Source: Trichomonas vaginalis G3 (Eukaryota; Parabasalia; Trichomonadida; Trichomonadidae). Taken from it: DNA of 64,000 nt. The position numbers were made by a program, and so were the translations under genes. Shown piece after piece: positions 1 through 9,840 of the stretch. The stretch spans positions 40,147,918-40,211,917 of the forward strand of contig NC_067206.1 of NCBI RefSeq assembly GCF_026262505.1. Direction: 5' to 3'. The notes under the pieces were generated by a model. That model saw nothing but the letters and a program-made list of their open reading frames with translations. It ran no database searches and was not told the DNA's origin. How positions within the stretch are numbered: position 1 is the first letter of the stretch; every line of letters begins with the position of its first letter.

Positions 1-1
1 T

Positions 2-130
2 GCAAAAGCTTCTAAGAAGATTGCAGGTGAAAAAGCAAAAAAAGCCATTGTTTCGGTTATAAAGACAATTAATGATCAGCCACAAAAGTCTAAAAATAAA
101 AATAAAAAGCATAAAAAAGATAATAAATAA
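2..130 (+). CDS. 3' end of a lysine-rich protein (partial)
   Basis: The reading frame is open from the window edge to a TAA at 128-130 and encodes the last 42 residues of a protein whose start lies outside. The tail is strongly basic, rich in Lys and Asn and ending in KKDNK, which suggests a nucleic-acid-binding or nucleolar-type tail. No domain is visible. It converges with the minus-strand gene ending at 149, leaving 18 bp between them. The function cannot be given. Confidence 0.6.
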   Translation, partial: AKASKKIAGEKAKKAIVSVIKTINDQPQKSKNKNKKHKKDNK

Positions 131-148
131 TACATAAAAACTTTATAT

Positions 149-514
149 CTAAACTTCTTCTTTTTCTGATTCGTATTGTTCAATTGAATAAGATGTTTCA
201 TCTATATTATCACTAGAATAACTCTCTTCGATTTTCTTGGCTCTTTTAATTGCTTTTCTTTTCAATTTTTTAGAATGTGCAAGAGCAGTAGTTGACATTG
301 CAGAAGTTGCATTATCCATTGATTGTTGAATGTTTGCCCTTTCTTTATTAACAGCTTCTCCTGCCTGATCTGCTGTATCGCCAATACAATCTCCGCAACA
401 TTGAATACATCTAACATAACCCCTGCATATGTAGCAAAATACAAATAGAATTATGAAAATAACGAGTAATAAGAAACCACCAATTATTAGTGCTACATTG
501 GTTGCATCACCCAT
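149..514 (-). CDS. Small single-pass membrane protein, 121 aa
   Basis: The start codon at 512-514 is preceded directly by an initiator-like TCATTTTTATAA, which fixes the start. A hydrophobic segment at about residues 8-28 is followed by a Cys-rich stretch (CYICRG, CIQCCGDC), plausible for palmitoylation or a compact metal or disulfide knot, then a charged coiled region and an acidic, Tyr/Ser-rich tail ending EKEEV. No family is recognised. The acidic, Tyr/Ser-rich cytoplasmic tail resembles those of other surface proteins in this window. It lies 47 bp downstream of the 751-aa membrane protein on the same strand, so the two may be co-expressed, though each has its own initiator. Confidence 0.75.
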   Translation of the reverse strand: MGDATNVALIIGGFLLLVIFIILFVFCYICRGYVRCIQCCGDCIGDTADQAGEAVNKERANIQQSMDNATSAMSTTALAHSKKLKRKAIKRAKKIEESYSSDNIDETSYSIEQYESEKEEV

Positions 515-526
515 TTATAAAAATGA
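515..526 (-). promoter_or_regulatory. Initiator (Inr) of the 121-aa gene
   Basis: On the minus strand the sequence TCATTTTTATAA abuts the ATG at 514. Trichomonad core promoters are known to use an initiator of the form TCA+1 Py T/A close to the start codon, bound by IBP39. Here the match would give a 5' UTR of about ten bases. Confidence 0.55.
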
Positions 527-561
527 TTATTGCTAAAATTCAATATTTATTAATAAAAAAT

Positions 562-2817
562 TTATTCTGAATACATCTCGACATCGGGTTGTTCTGGTTT
601 CCTACGAGTATTTCCTCGTCTTAATGAACTTAGTGATGAGGAACTTTTTTCAATCTTCTTGCATAACTTGTGGAAAACTTTTTTCTTCTTTAATATAACT
701 AGTATTATTATAATGATAATGGCAATTATTATGTATATTGCTATATGACCGAATTGAATTCCATTAAAAAGTGATCCAAATCCAAGATCAAAGCCAAGAT
801 CAGCACCAACTTGTGCCGGTGGCTGAAATCCCGAATTTGTAACATCAACTTGAATTGATCCATTAACGTTTTCTGCATCTATGTTAATTAATTTGATTGA
901 AGTATCTGTTGAACACATTGTACCGTTTCCATTAGATGACGATTTGCATCTCCATTTTGTTGGCCCTAAAAATGTTGCACTTTTTTCTTTCTTTAGTGTA
1001 ACAATTTGTTCATCTTCATCGTTACCAAATCCGATAGATAATGAGCATGTTGTTTCACTTGTTGTTGTGAATCTGGTTTTTGTTCCATCAACAAGTTGAG
1101 CATGAACTTCTTGACAAGGATTTGAAACCTGTTTATATTTTTGAATATTTTTCAATGTATACTGCATTCTACACTGAAATGAATTTGGTTTAACATTTGG
1201 ACCTGGAAGATATTCATTTGCAGACCATCCAGCATTTGATGATGAAAAATAGTGATTCATTTCTAACATTTTCACCATTTCTTCATTTGAAAGTCTAGCT
1301 CTATCTTCAAATAGAACATTCGAGCCTATTCCTTTATTAAATGTTGTTTCTACAATAATTTCATTTGTTCCGTCTGTATACCAGCCATATTCTCTAGATA
1401 CCATGGGATCAACAGTTAAAATTGGTTCAAAATCTTCATTTGATACTTTACTAAGAACAGTTCCATCTGAGTCTACTTTTAACATTTCTGATTTTTGAGG
1501 ATATACATTGCAATAAAGCCAATTTTGTGATTCTTTTTTGAAACCTAGGGTATCCTCCCAAACAATATCACATTTAGATAATGCTCTTTTGCATGCATTT
1601 GGAGTTTTTCCTGTCTTAGTCCATTTATATGTTACATCAGTCGGAGCTGGTTCCTTATCATGCATCTTATATGCAAAAGAATCACCACATTTTTCTCGTG
1701 TGCGAGCTCTTCTAAGGGCAATTTTGACTGCATCTACTTTTTTGCATACAACTTTTGTGCTTGGAAGGACAACATATTTGGATTTATCATCAAGATTAAC
1801 CCATGAAGCTTCACAGTCAGAAGTTATTACAGCTTTATCTTCTGTAATTGAAAAGGATGCAGTGTTAAGATTGCTGTATTGAGATTTTGCTGAGTTATCT
1901 TCGAGTATCTTTTTATGAGATTTATGTGTTGAATTTGTAGTAGTATTTCCTACTTGTGCGTATATGTTTGTTTCCATATTAGGATCATAATCAAATCCAA
2001 GAGGAATATCCTCGGTATTTAGCTGATAACACTTTAATGTTTCAACTTTCTTAATTAAATTTGGCCATTTCATATATGCGCAAAAGAGTTGTGCAACCGC
2101 TAATGATACAAAAAACATCAGTACAAACGAAATAATCATATAGATCCGACTAAACAAAGTCATTTTCCTGTGCTTATCGCTGTTGACTCCAGATTCGACC
2201 AATTCTTTGTCCATCTTCTCTCTTTCTTCCAAAAAAGTATTATCCATCTCTTCAGCAGCATTCATTGCCATTTGCGATACCTTTTGACCAAATGTTTCCG
2301 CCTGATCTTCAGAGACGGTAAGATATACAGCATTAAATATATTCATTGTTTGTTGAACAGAACTTCTTTGGAGCATATTCATCAATGTTGATGCAAAAGT
2401 ATCAAGTTTCTTTTTTACAACATCAATGGATAATGATAATGAAGCCAGAATTGGCCAAGTTCCAGTGAATGCTATACAAATGATAACACTAATAATAAAT
2501 ACCAGGAAACCTCCTAATGGATCTCCTTCAGAGTGTTTTTCATTACTTTTTGAGGTATATTGGAACCAACTATCTCCTGAGCCGCAAATATATTGACCAG
2601 AAATATTTTTTGCCCATCTGGTAAGTGTTTTGCCTTCATAATCAAATGTGATTTCAACACCAAATGGAAATGCCTGTTTACAGGTTGCAATATCTGTGTT
2701 TGATGAGATGTTTTTATCATTACTTAACCCTATCCTCTTGTTTAATTTGTTAACTCCTGATGGATTTAAAACCATGGATGAAGTTATTCCAGTCAGTACG
2801 AATATCATCTTTAACAT
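562..2817 (-). CDS. Large multi-spanning surface protein with Cys-rich ectodomain, 751 aa
   Basis: The ATG at 2815-2817 is directly preceded by TCATTTTTTTAA, a good trichomonad initiator. A weak N-terminal signal-like segment is followed by a hydrophobic block at about 100-130, an amphipathic/coiled stretch at 130-220, a second membrane segment at about 223-248, an ectodomain of about 440 residues with many paired-looking cysteines and N-glycosylation sequons, and a very hydrophobic Ile-rich final segment at about 690-712, followed by KKKK and a Ser/Arg/acidic tail. I do not recognise the family. The layout (two early membrane segments, large Cys-rich domain, C-terminal anchor) resembles cell-surface or fusogen-like glycoproteins, but only as an architecture; no motif proves it. 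Confidence 0.8.
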   Translation of the reverse strand: MLKMIFVLTGITSSMVLNPSGVNKLNKRIGLSNDKNISSNTDIATCKQAFPFGVEITFDYEGKTLTRWAKNISGQYICGSGDSWFQYTSKSNEKHSEGDPLGGFLVFIISVIICIAFTGTWPILASLSLSIDVVKKKLDTFASTLMNMLQRSSVQQTMNIFNAVYLTVSEDQAETFGQKVSQMAMNAAEEMDNTFLEEREKMDKELVESGVNSDKHRKMTLFSRIYMIISFVLMFFVSLAVAQLFCAYMKWPNLIKKVETLKCYQLNTEDIPLGFDYDPNMETNIYAQVGNTTTNSTHKSHKKILEDNSAKSQYSNLNTASFSITEDKAVITSDCEASWVNLDDKSKYVVLPSTKVVCKKVDAVKIALRRARTREKCGDSFAYKMHDKEPAPTDVTYKWTKTGKTPNACKRALSKCDIVWEDTLGFKKESQNWLYCNVYPQKSEMLKVDSDGTVLSKVSNEDFEPILTVDPMVSREYGWYTDGTNEIIVETTFNKGIGSNVLFEDRARLSNEEMVKMLEMNHYFSSSNAGWSANEYLPGPNVKPNSFQCRMQYTLKNIQKYKQVSNPCQEVHAQLVDGTKTRFTTTSETTCSLSIGFGNDEDEQIVTLKKEKSATFLGPTKWRCKSSSNGNGTMCSTDTSIKLINIDAENVNGSIQVDVTNSGFQPPAQVGADLGFDLGFGSLFNGIQFGHIAIYIIIAIIIIIILVILKKKKVFHKLCKKIEKSSSSLSSLRRGNTRRKPEQPDVEMYSE

Positions 2818-2829
2818 TTAAAAAAATGA
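2818..2829 (-). promoter_or_regulatory. Initiator (Inr) of the 751-aa gene
   Basis: Minus-strand TCATTTTTTTAA lies immediately before the ATG at 2817, the same arrangement as at 515-526. Confidence 0.55.
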
Positions 2830-2844
2830 AGTTTTATTTAAAAT

Positions 2845-3072
2845 TTATACAGTTAATTTTACATTCCACGGGGCCTTTTGGAGTTGCATTGCCATCATAT
2901 AACATGCTGATCCCTTTTTGTAAATTTTTTCTGCATTTTGAATAGGATATAATTTTGTATTTGAAGCAATTTTGGAATTTTTAATAACCTCTTTTGGTTT
3001 AAGATTGGTTTTCATATTTTCTAAGTTGCTTGCAAATAATTTCTTATATTCGCCACGCTGTAGTGATAGCAT
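2845..3072 (-). CDS. Small basic protein, 75 aa
   Basis: A short frame with ATG at 3070-3072 that is preceded directly by the initiator-like TCATTATTAGGA, the same spacing as in the two neighbouring genes; that spacing is the main reason to believe it. The product is basic (many Lys) and has no signal peptide or membrane segment. No family is recognised. It lies 27 bp upstream of the 751-aa gene on the same strand. A chance ORF remains possible because of the short length. Confidence 0.5.
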   Translation of the reverse strand: MLSLQRGEYKKLFASNLENMKTNLKPKEVIKNSKIASNTKLYPIQNAEKIYKKGSACYMMAMQLQKAPWNVKLTV

Positions 3073-3084
3073 TCCTAATAATGA
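3073..3084 (-). promoter_or_regulatory. Initiator-like site of the 75-aa gene
   Basis: Minus-strand TCATTATTAGGA directly abuts the start codon at 3072. Confidence 0.4.
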
Positions 3085-3520
3085 TTTTATTATATCATAA
3101 AATAAATATAATTTTTAGTTTTTATCCTTTAAATTGCTATTTTACATCTAGTTGAAAGTAATCTTCTTATTATTGTTTCGTAGTATACCAAATCTGTAAC
3201 CGAATTATCAATTTTGGAAACTTCGAGATCTCAATTTTGGGTTTTTGAAAGAGATTGTACTTTCTATGGAAAAGTGACAAAAATATCACTATCATCAGGT
3301 TACAGTGAAAATTTTTTATTTTCATTGTCTTGATAAAAAGGTGATTTTAACTTTGTTGAAAAATTTACTCAAAATATGCAAAAAAATGAAAAAAAATGAT
3401 ACTGTACACAAAGAACTGTTAAATAAAGTTTTAGAAGAGATAATCACGCAAAAATAATAGAAACTGTTTTACATTTACAGATGAAAATGATAATGCACAT
3501 TTAATTTATCTTGTATTTAA

Positions 3521-3731
3521 GGGCTCGCTGCCTTAGTTTACAACTATTTAAATTTTTACACTTAAATGTACTTTTTCTCTATGATAGAATTGATATTTTT
3601 ATGAATAAACTTAAATATAGCATACATTGATCATACTCTATCTTATCATTGTTTAAAAATCTAAAAAGGATCTATAGAAAAAGACTCTAGGTGTAAATAA
3701 CGTATTTTTTGTAAACTAAGGCGGAGATCCC
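3521..3731. mobile_element. TTAA-flanked MITE, 211 bp
   Basis: Bounded by TTAA at 3517-3520 and 3732-3735. The termini are imperfect inverted repeats: left GGGCTCGCTGCCTTAGTTTA, right (reversed) GGGATCTCCGCCTTAGTTTA. There is no ORF. A TTAA target and ends beginning GGG are compatible with a piggyBac-type non-autonomous element, but the superfamily is inferred from the target site only. Confidence 0.7.
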
Positions 3732-3735
3732 TTAA

Positions 3736-3948
3736 GGGTGCACTTACCACTTTCTGACATTCTCTCAATTTTTTTGACATCCAAGCTTTATATCATAATT
3801 TTCTAAGGTAAAAAGTCATTAACTTTGTTCGGAAAGAAGTTATTTTAAATCACTACTTAGTACCTTATATTACTGTTATACTTTTTTGCAATCATAATAA
3901 AGATATATTGATATTGTGGGAGCATGTCAAAAAGTGGTAAGTGCACCC
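3736..3948. mobile_element. TTAA-flanked MITE, 213 bp, back to back with the previous one
   Basis: Flanked by TTAA at 3732-3735 (shared with the previous MITE) and 3949-3952. Terminal inverted repeats of about 24 bp differ by one base and begin GGGTGCACTTACCACTTT. There is no coding capacity. Sharing one TTAA means one element inserted into the target duplication of the other. Confidence 0.75.
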
Positions 3949-4260
3949 TTAAGGAATATTTGCGTTTTTCATAACATGAAAATGATAATGCACATTTAAT
4001 TTATCTTGTATTTAAGGAATATTTGTGTTTTTCATAACATGAAATGACAATAAGATCCTTTAAAAGCATTCTGCATTCCTCAAAGATTAATTATTTGATT
4101 TGCAACAATATAGTTTATCTTTTAAAGAGTGGTTGCTTCAAGATTTTCAAAAGTCATCTATTTTGAAACCATTGTATATTCTAACTTTGTTGTTTTGAAT
4201 GGATCACAAAATTGAATTTACAAAACCGAATTAATTCAAAGTTGAGCCTAATTGTTTTAT

Positions 4261-6278
4261 TGTTGCATGCTAAGTTCGGTCAACGATAGGAATTGAGGGG
4301 AAATTAATCGTCGAGGAAGTACGATTATGTAAAGTAAAAAATGTTGTGGGATTTTTAATATTGTATATAATTTTATAATAAAATTTTTGTGAGACATTTT
4401 AAGAAGCACATATAATTTTTTGAATTTAAAAATTAAAGTAGTGTTGAATGAATTTAGTGATTAATTTAATACGGATATTTCTCAAAATTAATCAAAAATA
4501 GGTTTTCAGAGAACTTTTGAGATATCTTTTCAAAATGTCTTTTTGAAAATATATAAGTATTATATCAAATTGAAAAAAGGTATTTATCAAAATTCTAAAT
4601 TCTTAATAAAAAATAACTTTTCAGAGGATTGTGATTTTGAAAGCATGAGTAATAAGTAAAAAATATCTACGATTTTAATGAGGGAATTGTTCCTTATGAG
4701 GTATACATTATAACTATATACCTCATAAGGAACAATTCCCTCTTGATAGCTGGGAAACTTTCTCTGAATAACTTATCATTTGGAGAAAGTTTCCCAGCTA
4801 TCTATTAGAAACTAAAGGCTGTGAGGCACTAATATATAATCAGTGCCTCATAGCCTTTAGTTTCTTATTAAAAACGAGAAAACTTGTTCGAAATGATAAA
4901 CAATTTCGAACAAGTTTTCTCGTTTTAAGGAGGGAATTGTTCCTTATGAGGTATACAGTATGAATATATACCTCATAAGGAACAATTCCTTCTTGATAGC
5001 TGGGAAACTTTCTCTGAATAACTTATCATTTGGACAGAAAAAGTGACACTTTACATGGCAAAAAATAGAGCCTTACTTTTGAGATACTTGAGATTGAAAC
5101 TGAATCTTATGAGGCGGTGATCTTGAATCACTACCTCATAAGGTTCAGTTTCATATAAAATTTGTTGCAATTTGTTATTCTTTTGCAATTATTTCTTATA
5201 AGATTTTACATCTTTTAGCGGGGAATGTTTGTTATCATGTATATATTATAAATATCTACACGATAACGAACATTCCTCGCTAAATTGCTGAGAAACTTTG
5301 AGGAAATGTCGAACAATTTCCTCAAAGTTTCTCAGATTTATATAGATCACTAGAGTCCCCTAGGCACTGATTCTGGTTCAGTACCTAGGAGGCTCTAGTT
5401 CTCTAACGAACTGATAAAATGTTTTTAAATTTTTGGATATTGCTACCTGTGAAGCACTGACTTCAAGTCAGTACCTCACAGGTAGCAATTACATTGAAAG
5501 ATGGGAGAAACTTTGTCCGAATGTTAAACTATTCGGACAAAGTTTCTCACATTTGTAGTGGAGATGGAAGGCTTTGAGGTATATTGTATTAATATATACC
5601 CCAAAGCCTTCCATCTCCACTTGAAAGTGTCCAAACTTTGGGTTAATACTTTGCAATTAACCCAAAGTTTGGACACTTTCTAGAAGGAATTGGAGGGTAA
5701 GAGATATACATTCATATGGTATATCTCTTACCCTCCAATTCCTTCTTAAAATGGGAGAAACTTTGTCCGAATGTTAAACTATTCGGACAAAGTTTCTCCC
5801 ATTTTTTGAAGGAATTGGAGGCTATGAGATACTGATGCAATGTCAGTAACTCATGGCTTCCAATTCCTTCCTAAAACTCATAAAAGTGGACATTACATGC
5901 ATATAAAATTTGACATGTAAAGTCCACTTTTTGTGAGCGGGGATTTGACTCCGTCAAATCCCCTTTTTCGTTTACGAGAAAGCCAAATTCTCTCAAAAAG
6001 TTAAGTAGGACCAATTTTTTATAAAAAAAATCCAATTTCATTATGAATGTTAATTAATTTATATAATTATTGAATAAAAAATTTTCTTTGAGATTATGAA
6101 AAGTTCTTTGAAAAGTTATTTTTTCTCATTTTTAAATATTGTATTAGCCTATTTATTTATAATCCAAATTAAATAACTTTAAATTCAATATTTAAAGAAT
6201 AATTTTGAAGGAATTGAGTTACTTCCCCCGACGATAAAATTGAGAGGTTTACATTTTGACCGAACTTAGCATGCAACA
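4261..6278. mobile_element. Hairpin-array transposable element, 2018 bp, with TIRs and TTAT target duplication
   Basis: The ends are inverted repeats beginning TGTTGCATGCTAAGTTCGG and are flanked by TTAT on both sides (4257-4260, 6279-6282). Subterminal parts of about 400 and 300 bp are AT-rich and also partly inverted relative to one another (the CGTCG-containing segments near 4305 and 6226). The centre is a run of palindromes (separate entry). There is no ORF, so it is non-autonomous. A related, shorter and inverted copy lies at 18301-19249. The transposase family is unknown; a 4-bp duplication and these ends do not match a family I can name. Confidence 0.75.
4680..5970. repeat. Run of about 20 consecutive ~60-bp hairpins
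   Basis: Successive near-perfect palindromes with short loops lie end to end: about 4680-4742, 4745-4802, 4807-4865, 4871-4926, 4928-4992, a damaged one to about 5035, 5090-5153, 5218-5283, 5284-5337, 5347-5404, 5439-5490, 5500-5556, 5560-5622, 5623-5684, 5685-5748, 5750-5806, 5809-5873, 5876-5936 and a short one at 5939-5966. Two types largely alternate: one with a loop near TATA or ACTGA, the other built on GAAACTTTGTCCGAA-like arms. Two neighbours make a dimer of about 123-125 bp. Arms agree within a hairpin while differing between hairpins. Confidence 0.85.
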
Positions 6279-6771
6279 TTATCTCTTCTTTTTTAACTTT
6301 ATAAATTCAATTTTGTAAGGAATTCAAAAGCCCCCAAATTTGAATAGACTAGAATATAAAAATCAATTTTAAAATATGTCTCGCAACTTATATATTGACA
6401 AGCCCGAAAAAGTATCAAGCAACAATTAAAGTAAGAGTGTAAAATATATTTTGAGTATATCATCAGCTTGTACTTTGAAATGATTTCATTTTTCCGATGA
6501 TTATTTATCATTCATATTACAAAATTTGAGAATACACTTAACACTTTCTTGCATCATCTCAAAATATCAATAATTCTTTATTTGAATTAAAAAAAATAAA
6601 TAAGAAAATAACTGCCATATAATGTACTAATTGTTGATTTGTTATAACTTTTTCTGACCAAAATATTAACTTTTTATATGAGAAAACTGAGTCATAATGT
6701 GAGGGTTGTCAAGAAAATTGAATGTTTTTAGAAAAAATTGTTATGTGTAGAAGAGAAAAACAAACATTTAT

Positions 6772-9700
6772 TTATAAGGATTTAAGCTTTGCTCTCATTA
6801 TATTTCTTTCCTTTTCTTGAAAGATTTCACCTTCACGAATCAAACGTGAATATGAAGGGAACCAAAGAGCTTTCAAATATCTGAATATGGGCTCTGGCAG
6901 CAAGCATAGGACAAGTGCGATCAAGAGATTGATATACATTTGCCAAGTTGTTAATACTTGTTGAGGAACTCCGAATATCAGCGGGAAAAGCGTTGGAAAA
7001 GCCGCATAAGCAATGGAAAATAGCAAGAAAATGAATACTGATAAGTAAATACTTAAGAATATGTAATAATTCCAGTGGTGTGACCGAATTGCCAATTGTA
7101 TGTTCGAAACCAGGATAACAGCGAAGAATGAAATGAATCCACAACATGCAAAGTCACTAGAAATATTATAAGGATCTGAAATCACTGTTGTCGGAAGGTA
7201 AAAACAAAACACAAAAATGATAACAGACTGATACAAAGGGCATAACATTTCCAGCATAATTCGCCACCAGCTCATGTATCTTCCAGCGCGAGCTTCTGCG
7301 TACATATGTGGGTATTTTAACATACTTTCAGGTGACACATCTTGCTCGAACATTCCGTAAATCAGAGGAGGGAGAGCTGTCCATGCCATGTTGTATGTTG
7401 TAAGAAGAAAGTCGTTATAAATAGTAACAGGGGAGAATTTTGTGAAATAGCTGAACCAAACCTGAGGGAAAATCAGGACGATATTTTTTGCAAACATATA
7501 CAGGATTGTTCCTGATATGCGAACAAGCGATAATCTTCCATGTACAGCTAACAATCTTTTGAGATGTTTGAATCTTGTAATTGCAAAGTCAGAAATTGAC
7601 GCTGCTTGGTGACCTTCTCTTCCAAAAATACCAATTCCGACATGAGCTGCTTGAATCATGGAGACATCGTTGGCTCCATCTCCAACAGAAAGACATCTTT
7701 TTGTGGTAAATTTCCTCATTGTTTCTACAACACGAGCCTTATTTGAAGGAGACATCCTGTAGCAAATAACGCTTTTGCAGAACTCACTAATGTTTGGAAG
7801 GAAATCGGTGTCAAAGACACTCTCTAAAGCTGAAGGGCCAATGACAAGAACACTTTTATTTTCCCGTTGAACTTCTTGGAAAACAGAATCCTTATTATCT
7901 GGTTCATCAAAACTGATAATCTTTGAGTCTTTGGAAATAACACAAGTACTCTTTCCAATAGAAATTGCGGTTTCTTTTTTATCACCAGTTAAAACCCAAA
8001 GATTAATTCCCATTCTAGATAGGAATGCAATTGTTGGTCCAACATCTGGCTGCAATGCATCTTCAATTGCCACAGCACCGATTAACTCAAACTCGTGTTC
8101 AATCTTTGCACCAGCTGCAGCAACATTTTCATCTCTATTTTCTAATGCAACAAAAGAAGCATCGTATTCTTCCTTCCAAGCTGCATATTCTTCCTCGGTT
8201 ACAACCCTTTTGCACATAACAAGGGTTCTAAGACCTTTATTTGCATAGTCATCCACAATTTTCTGCAATTGGCTCGGATCTTGATCTTTTTTCAATAATC
8301 CAAGCATTATGGAGTCTGCTCCTTTAGAGTATAAAGTTATAATACCATCCTTATCTCTGACAAGTACAGACATCCTCTTCCTTGCTGATGTAAAATCGAT
8401 TGAAGTTAATAATCTAAATTTTTCATCATTTCCAGCTATTGAAAGCGTGGTAAACTCAAGGTTTTTATCTGTAAGCTTCACATTCAGTTCGCCAGCCTTC
8501 TTGACTAAGGCTTCTTCGTCTGGAGATTCACTAGAAATCTCATTGTTTGTAAGGACAACAGAGTTGCATATGCCAATGTTGATTAAAAGTGGTAGCAATG
8601 GTCCATGCGTTGCTTCTTGCTTGGTTTTTTCGGTAGGATTCTTAAGATCATAAATTGTATTGTTTATATAAGCGCTAACCAAGTCCATTTTATTTTCTGT
8701 AAGCGTACCTGTCTTATCTGAGAAGATATGGTCTATGACACCAAGGTCTTCATTCAAATTTGAGTTATGAACTTGAGAATATCCAAGTTCTGAATCGCAC
8801 ATGCCTAAATCAATACCAAATATCCATCTCTGGAAGAATCTGACCACTTCGATGGTGACGTAAAGGGAAATTGGAATTAAATAACTGAGTAAAATCGCAT
8901 TCGCAATAAAATTTTGGAAAAATGAAGAGACCATGCTATCAATTTTCACAACCCATGCAAAATCAAGGTGTTTTTCATCATGAACGGCTAAAATTGTCAT
9001 CAAAAATACAAATATAAACATTATTGTGAAATTTGCAATTGTTAATTGGTTAAGTCTATGCTCTAGAACTGAAGTTTTATGAGGGGCCTTTCTTTGATTC
9101 TGAATGATTCTAGTATCATGGCCGGAATATAAAACAACACCCAAAGCCCAAGAAGTGTGCATAAGGACACTGCCTCTCAGGTAACAATTCTTAATAGAAA
9201 ATGGAAAATTATGATTGTCAACTTTGAGGTTGCCATCTAATTTCAAAATGTCTTGATTTGGTTTTGGCACTCTTACTTCAGCTTGAAATTCTGGAGTAGG
9301 CTGTCTTGTTCCAAACAAACATCTTTTTTGCTTCAAAGCAGTTTCACCGTTAAGATTTACTTCGTTAATGTAAGATATTCCATCATTCGACGAGACACCT
9401 ATTATTACAACATCTGATGGAATTTGCTGTTCGTTTGTAATTCTTATGATATCACCTGGCTTAATATCCATACTCTTTTTCTTCTCGAATGATGTTGTTT
9501 TCCTATCAAAAACGTCATATATAATTGAATTTTCGCGAATATCATTTCTATATCTCATCAAATCTTCGATACCAGATTTTAGCATTGAAACAGCTAGCAC
9601 AATTAGTAAAGGAAGAATTTGAATTATAGGAGTAATAGGTGACCATGGAAGAAATGATAAAACAGCCATGATTAGGAAGTAAATATTTGCAAATCGTTGA

Positions 9701-9840
9701 AAATTTTCGTATAAAGTTAAGGGAATAAAAGTTAGAGGAGTGTATCTTGTTGTGCGAACGTAATTATTATGCTGAATCCCCTTTGCAAATGTGGAGTCTC
9801 CTGTATTAAAGATTATTTCATCTGATTCTTCATCTATCAT
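6772..9840 (-). CDS. P4-type ATPase (phospholipid flippase), 1022 aa
   Basis: A complete P4-ATPase alpha subunit that would use ATP to move aminophospholipids from the outer to the inner leaflet at the plasma membrane or Golgi/endosomes. Visible are the actuator NGET motif (about residue 164, DGET in most family members), PISLYVTIE in the fourth membrane helix (about 324, the P4 hallmark), the phosphorylation motif SDKTGTLTENKM (about 375) and GDGANDVSMIQAAHVGIGI (about 722), followed by six C-terminal membrane helices. At about 1020 residues it is slightly shorter than many eukaryotic members. It has no frameshift or stop. The 6283-6771 downstream stretch holds nothing I can support. Family assignment is firm; substrate is inferred. 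Confidence 0.97.
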   Translation of the reverse strand: MIDEESDEIIFNTGDSTFAKGIQHNNYVRTTRYTPLTFIPLTLYENFQRFANIYFLIMAVLSFLPWSPITPIIQILPLLIVLAVSMLKSGIEDLMRYRNDIRENSIIYDVFDRKTTSFEKKKSMDIKPGDIIRITNEQQIPSDVVIIGVSSNDGISYINEVNLNGETALKQKRCLFGTRQPTPEFQAEVRVPKPNQDILKLDGNLKVDNHNFPFSIKNCYLRGSVLMHTSWALGVVLYSGHDTRIIQNQRKAPHKTSVLEHRLNQLTIANFTIMFIFVFLMTILAVHDEKHLDFAWVVKIDSMVSSFFQNFIANAILLSYLIPISLYVTIEVVRFFQRWIFGIDLGMCDSELGYSQVHNSNLNEDLGVIDHIFSDKTGTLTENKMDLVSAYINNTIYDLKNPTEKTKQEATHGPLLPLLINIGICNSVVLTNNEISSESPDEEALVKKAGELNVKLTDKNLEFTTLSIAGNDEKFRLLTSIDFTSARKRMSVLVRDKDGIITLYSKGADSIMLGLLKKDQDPSQLQKIVDDYANKGLRTLVMCKRVVTEEEYAAWKEEYDASFVALENRDENVAAAGAKIEHEFELIGAVAIEDALQPDVGPTIAFLSRMGINLWVLTGDKKETAISIGKSTCVISKDSKIISFDEPDNKDSVFQEVQRENKSVLVIGPSALESVFDTDFLPNISEFCKSVICYRMSPSNKARVVETMRKFTTKRCLSVGDGANDVSMIQAAHVGIGIFGREGHQAASISDFAITRFKHLKRLLAVHGRLSLVRISGTILYMFAKNIVLIFPQVWFSYFTKFSPVTIYNDFLLTTYNMAWTALPPLIYGMFEQDVSPESMLKYPHMYAEARAGRYMSWWRIMLEMLCPLYQSVIIFVFCFYLPTTVISDPYNISSDFACCGFISFFAVILVSNIQLAIRSHHWNYYIFLSIYLSVFIFLLFSIAYAAFPTLFPLIFGVPQQVLTTWQMYINLLIALVLCLLPEPIFRYLKALWFPSYSRLIREGEIFQEKERNIMRAKLKSL

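Larger units (their letters stand above)
3481..4038 (+). repeat. 63-bp tandem duplication, first copy split by two MITEs
   Basis: The second copy is at 3976-4038. The first copy is 3481-3520 plus 3953-3975, interrupted exactly at its TTAA by the two adjacent MITEs described next. Removing the inserts leaves two head-to-tail 63-bp units that are almost identical, which confirms the insertion boundaries. The stretch 3085-3480 on the left shows nothing else. Confidence 0.75.

Noticed and set aside
6299-6511. 70-residue frame next to the hairpin element
   Set aside because: It begins in spacer and shows no coding character.
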